Source: Akkermansia sp. (GTDB lineage: Bacteria > Verrucomicrobiota > Verrucomicrobiia > Verrucomicrobiales > Akkermansiaceae). Taken from it: a stretch of DNA of 36,952 nt. The stretch spans positions 1-36,952 of the forward strand of contig JAUNQN010000029.1 of the NCBI GenBank assembly GCA_030536145.1, in the 5' to 3' direction. The first letter of the stretch is position 1. Each line of letters opens with the position of its first letter. The notes beneath the pieces were generated by a model, which was not told where the DNA came from, made no database searches, and was given only the letters and a program-made list of their open reading frames with translations. Position numbers and translations under genes: made by a program. Of this stretch, positions 34,356 through 36,952 are shown in pieces.

Positions 34356-35078
34356 ATGGAAGGAAACTACGATGACGAGCCGACGCTGCAGCTGCGTGAC
34401 ATGGACAGCCGGGACCTGCCGCGGGAAAAGCTCCAGCGGCTGGGCCGCACCGCCCTCACGGATGAGGAGCTCATCGCCATCTTCCTGCGCACGGGCATAC
34501 ACGGGTGCAACGTGCTGGAGCTTGCCGCACGGCTCAAGCGCGCCGCAGGCTCACTCTCCGCCCTGGGCCGTATGGAGGCCCGCCAGATTGCAGACTGCTG
34601 CAAGGGCATAGGCATGGCAAAGGCCGCCACCCTGGCCGCCGTCTTTGAGCTGGGCCACCGCGCCCTGAAAGAGGAGCTGGAGGACGAGGACATGACCATC
34701 CCCCGCATCGTGTACGACTACCTGGGGCCGGAGCTGCACTTTGCGCCGGAGGAGAACCTGGTGGTACTGCTGCTCAACGCCCAGCGCCGCCTCATCCGCC
34801 GCTGCAACATAGGCAAGGGCACCCTCACGCGCGTGCTGGCGCACCCGCGGAACATCTACCGCGAGGCCGTCATCCACAACGCCTGCTCCATCGTCATGGT
34901 ACACAACCACCCCAGCGGGGACCCCGCCCCCAGCAAGCCGGACCTGGAGCTGACCGCCCAGGTGGCGGAGGCCGGCAAAATCATCGGCATCCCCCTGAAG
35001 GACCACATCATCCTGGGCGCAGAGGTTGTGGGCAAGCTCCCCTATTACAGTTTCAAGGATAACCACCGCCTGTCATGA
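34356..35078 (+). CDS. radC: RadC-family JAB1/MPN-domain protein
   Basis: The 240-residue protein has an N-terminal UPF0758 helix-hairpin-helix-like part ('REKLQRLGRTALTDEELIAIFLRTGIHGCNVLELA'). The C-terminal JAB1/MPN domain has the metal motif 'HNHPSGDPAPSKPD', typical of RadC, plus the upstream Glu. The original repair role of RadC is now doubted; the MPN domain suggests a metal-dependent hydrolase. The full length and intact motif indicate a functional gene. The ATG follows AGGATAGG at a good distance. The stop overlaps the next start (ATGA). Confidence 0.93.
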   Translation: MEGNYDDEPTLQLRDMDSRDLPREKLQRLGRTALTDEELIAIFLRTGIHGCNVLELAARLKRAAGSLSALGRMEARQIADCCKGIGMAKAATLAAVFELGHRALKEELEDEDMTIPRIVYDYLGPELHFAPEENLVVLLLNAQRRLIRRCNIGKGTLTRVLAHPRNIYREAVIHNACSIVMVHNHPSGDPAPSKPDLELTAQVAEAGKIIGIPLKDHIILGAEVVGKLPYYSFKDNHRLS

Positions 35079-35689
35079 AAGACTACCACACCCACACCCC
35101 CGCCCCTGGCGGCGGCTTCCTCTGCTCCGTAACCCGTGCAGACTGGGAAAGCGTGGCCGCTGCCGCCCCCGCCATGGATTCCTGTTTCGGCATCCACCCC
35201 TGGCACGCCCACACCGCAGATGCCGCAGAAATCGCCTTTGAGCTGGACGACTGGCTCACCCGCCACCCCGCCGCCGGCGTGGGTGAAACCGGGCTGGATG
35301 CCTCCCCCGCCCATGCCGCCACGCTGGAGGCGCAGCGCCTGCTGCTGCACGTGCACCTGGGCGCAGCCTTCCGCCATGAGCGCATGGCCCACCTGCACGG
35401 CGTGCACGCCTGGGCGGAGCTGCTGGAAATCCTGCGGCAGCGGGAGCGCGCCGGCACCCTGCCCCGCGTGCTGCTCCACGCCTGGAACGGCTCCCATGAA
35501 ATGGCCAGGGAATTCATCCGCCTCGGCGCCGTCTTCTCCGTCGGGCTCCGGGAGCTTTCCTCCCCCAAGGCCGCAGAGCGATACGCCCGCATCCCCGCCA
35601 ACCGCCTTTTCCCGGAAACGGACGGCCACCCGGAAAACATGGGCCGCACCGTCGCCCTCCTCGGCCTCATCCGCGGGGACCTCGTGTAG
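35075..35689 (+). CDS. TatD-family metal-dependent hydrolase (short form)
   Basis: This 204-residue protein has TatD motifs: 'DYHTHT' (H-x-H), 'FGIHPWHA', 'GVGETGLDAS' (the VGEIGLD region), 'LLHAWNGS' (metal His) and 'ETDGHPEN' (metal Asp). TatD enzymes are 3'-5' DNases of the amidohydrolase fold, usually about 255-265 residues. This one is some 50 residues shorter, with abridged loops in the N-terminal half ('LCSVTRADWESVAAAAPAMDSC'). Such short forms are common in Bacteroidota and Verrucomicrobiota. It overlaps radC by 4 bp, suggesting coupled translation. Its TAG lies in a 14-bp palindrome that also contains the stop of the convergent gene. Confidence 0.85.
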   Translation: MKDYHTHTPAPGGGFLCSVTRADWESVAAAAPAMDSCFGIHPWHAHTADAAEIAFELDDWLTRHPAAGVGETGLDASPAHAATLEAQRLLLHVHLGAAFRHERMAHLHGVHAWAELLEILRQRERAGTLPRVLLHAWNGSHEMAREFIRLGAVFSVGLRELSSPKAAERYARIPANRLFPETDGHPENMGRTVALLGLIRGDLV

Positions 35690-35695
35690 GCGCGC

Positions 35696-36952
35696 CTACT
35701 GCTCGTCACCGCCCCACGGTTCCGTGGGCAGGCGGTACAGGACCACGGCGCCGCCGCTGCTCCAGTAGGCCAGGCCTATGTCGCGCTGCGGCTCGTCCGC
35801 ATCCGGCTCACGGCTCTGCAGGGTGAGCACGCCGCAATGGCGCTGGCGGCACCCGGCGGCGGATTCATCGGCGCCGCCGCAGCTGTCCAGGGCGGTCCTG
35901 TGGTCATGCCCGCGGATAATGAAGGAAACGGCGCGCCCGGTGCGCAGCCAGTGCAGGTAGCGGAAAAGGTTCACATCCGGCGTACCCGCCCCGCAGCCGA
36001 TGAAGCTGCGGTCCGGCGCCAGGGAAGCCGCATCCGGCTCCAGGCGCACCCACAGCAAATCCTCCAGGCATGCCTCGCGGAGTTCCTGCGGCAGGCCGCC
36101 AAGCAGCGTCCTGTCCGGGGATTCCGGAGCGGCGGCATAGATACCCGGCAGCAGGTCCGTGTGGGGCACGCCGCCGTGCGTCAGCAGGATGGAGCACTCC
36201 GGCTCCTCGCCGCCCAGGCCCGTGATTTCCGCAGCATAGGGGGCCAGGCGGAACAGCTCCAGGGCCGCGCGGCCTATCACCCCTGCCTCCTGCGGCATCT
36301 CCGCAGCCAGCCCGTTGAGCTCGCCCACCATTTCAGACGGATAGACATCGGAGAAAAACTCCCCGTCCACCCCGAACCCCGCATCGTGGTTGCCCTTCAG
36401 CAGGAGCAGCCGCACAGGGCCGCCCTTGCTGCACTGCATCACCATCTCCTGCAGGAAACAGAGCAGCGGCAGGGAATCCGGGCCGCGGTCCACATAATCC
36501 CCCAGGAGCACCAGGCAGTGCACCCCGCCGCCCTGCCGGGCCATCTCCCACACATGGGCATACAGCTTGAGCACCGCAGGAAGGGAGGCATGCACATCCC
36601 CGGCAAACCAGTAGTGCTCTCCCTCCTCCGCGTGCAGCAGCACACACTCCTCCGCCTCCCTGCCCCCTGCCCATTCGCAGAACCGCGCAGCCGTCTCCGC
36701 CTGCCGCGCCGTATCCCGGTAGGAGCGGGCCCAGTCCCCCAGGCTGTACCGCTCCCAGAGCCCCTGCATGTACTCCGGGGTGGGAACATCGTCCACTGGC
36801 TCCTCGAATCCGGGGTAGGGTTTCTGAAGCGGGGCCGGCAACTTGGGCTCATCAGCAGGGGAATCCGGCAGGATGGCAGAAACCAGGCGGTCCCACTCGC
36901 TCCCTTCCTCCTCCGCAGGAGGAAAACGGATGTGCTGAAAGACTTGCCCGAA
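35696..36952 (-). CDS. PPP-family metallophosphoesterase (Ser/Thr phosphatase-like), 5' end outside window
   Basis: The visible 418 residues contain the PPP-family metal-binding motifs in order: 'FAGDVHA' (GDxH), 'LLGDYVDRGPDS', 'LLKGNHDAG', 'LTHGGVP' and 'IIRGHDHR'. This is a calcineurin-like metallophosphoesterase close to eukaryotic-type Ser/Thr phosphatases, though GNHD replaces GNHE. An N-terminal helical extension of over 100 residues precedes the catalytic domain. The first in-window start candidate would be TTG at 36841. However, the frame stays open to the window edge and reads like protein ('WDRLVSAILPD'), so the start is probably to the right of the window. Substrate is unknown. 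It converges on the TatD-like gene with 6 bp between stops. Confidence 0.85.
   Translation of the reverse strand, partial: FGQVFQHIRFPPAEEEGSEWDRLVSAILPDSPADEPKLPAPLQKPYPGFEEPVDDVPTPEYMQGLWERYSLGDWARSYRDTARQAETAARFCEWAGGREAEECVLLHAEEGEHYWFAGDVHASLPAVLKLYAHVWEMARQGGGVHCLVLLGDYVDRGPDSLPLLCFLQEMVMQCSKGGPVRLLLLKGNHDAGFGVDGEFFSDVYPSEMVGELNGLAAEMPQEAGVIGRAALELFRLAPYAAEITGLGGEEPECSILLTHGGVPHTDLLPGIYAAAPESPDRTLLGGLPQELREACLEDLLWVRLEPDAASLAPDRSFIGCGAGTPDVNLFRYLHWLRTGRAVSFIIRGHDHRTALDSCGGADESAAGCRQRHCGVLTLQSREPDADEPQRDIGLAYWSSGGAVVLYRLPTEPWGGDEQ

Overview
The window is high-GC bacterial chromosome, most consistent with a gut Verrucomicrobiota of the Akkermansia type. This is inferred from the gene set: a Bacteroides/Wolinella-like sdhCAB fumarate reductase/succinate dehydrogenase, an acetyl-CoA hydrolase/transferase-family CoA-transferase, a divergent bL28 beside a conserved integrase-like small ORF, and many GC-rich secreted proteins of unknown function. 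No rRNA, tRNA, CRISPR array or intact transposon is recognisable. The gene at the right edge is cut by the window.

Left part (1-7.9 kb), accessory DNA. A minus-strand type I restriction-modification operon runs hsdR > hsdM > hsdS > DUF262/DUF1524 gene, with 3-bp to 17-bp gaps or ATGA overlaps. HsdS carries two target-recognition domains that are identical in protein and, as read, identical over 433 bp of DNA. The last gene of the operon is very AT-rich, unlike the hsd genes, and looks like a recently acquired GmrSD/RloF-like nuclease. Beyond it lie a 5'-truncated winged-helix remnant and, at the edge, a 54-nt-period repeat.

Middle part (7.9-22.7 kb). Two secreted proteins of unknown function converge on a hairpin. 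Then follow rpmB (bL28) and a small integrase-arm-like ORF ending in a strong terminator, an MBL-fold hydrolase, a DEAD-box helicase whose motif II is DEVD, and ruvC. A double helix-turn-helix protein converges on ruvC and overlaps it by 23 bp. After a 456-bp GC-rich gap with no recognised gene come a TPR-like membrane protein and a LolA-like protein, then a CoA-transferase. A tight plus-strand operon encodes an MBOAT acyltransferase, an SGNH-like protein, an acyltransferase-3 membrane protein and a family-4 glycosyltransferase; it looks like a surface-glycan O-acylation cassette. A family-2 glycosyltransferase faces it.

Right part (22.7-37 kb), housekeeping. sdhCAB; panD-secG-yhaM-like-lysE-like; a small lipoprotein with nth; a pair of paralogous membrane-anchored coiled-coil proteins; pnp with its own promoter, a leader of about 145 nt and a terminator; radC overlapping a short TatD-like gene; and a PPP-type phosphatase running off the right edge.

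Several promoters read directly have a TTGnnn box, exactly 17 bp, and TAGAAT (MBOAT operon, sdhC, pnp). sdhCAB and the CoA-transferase would fit a succinate/propionate fermentation.
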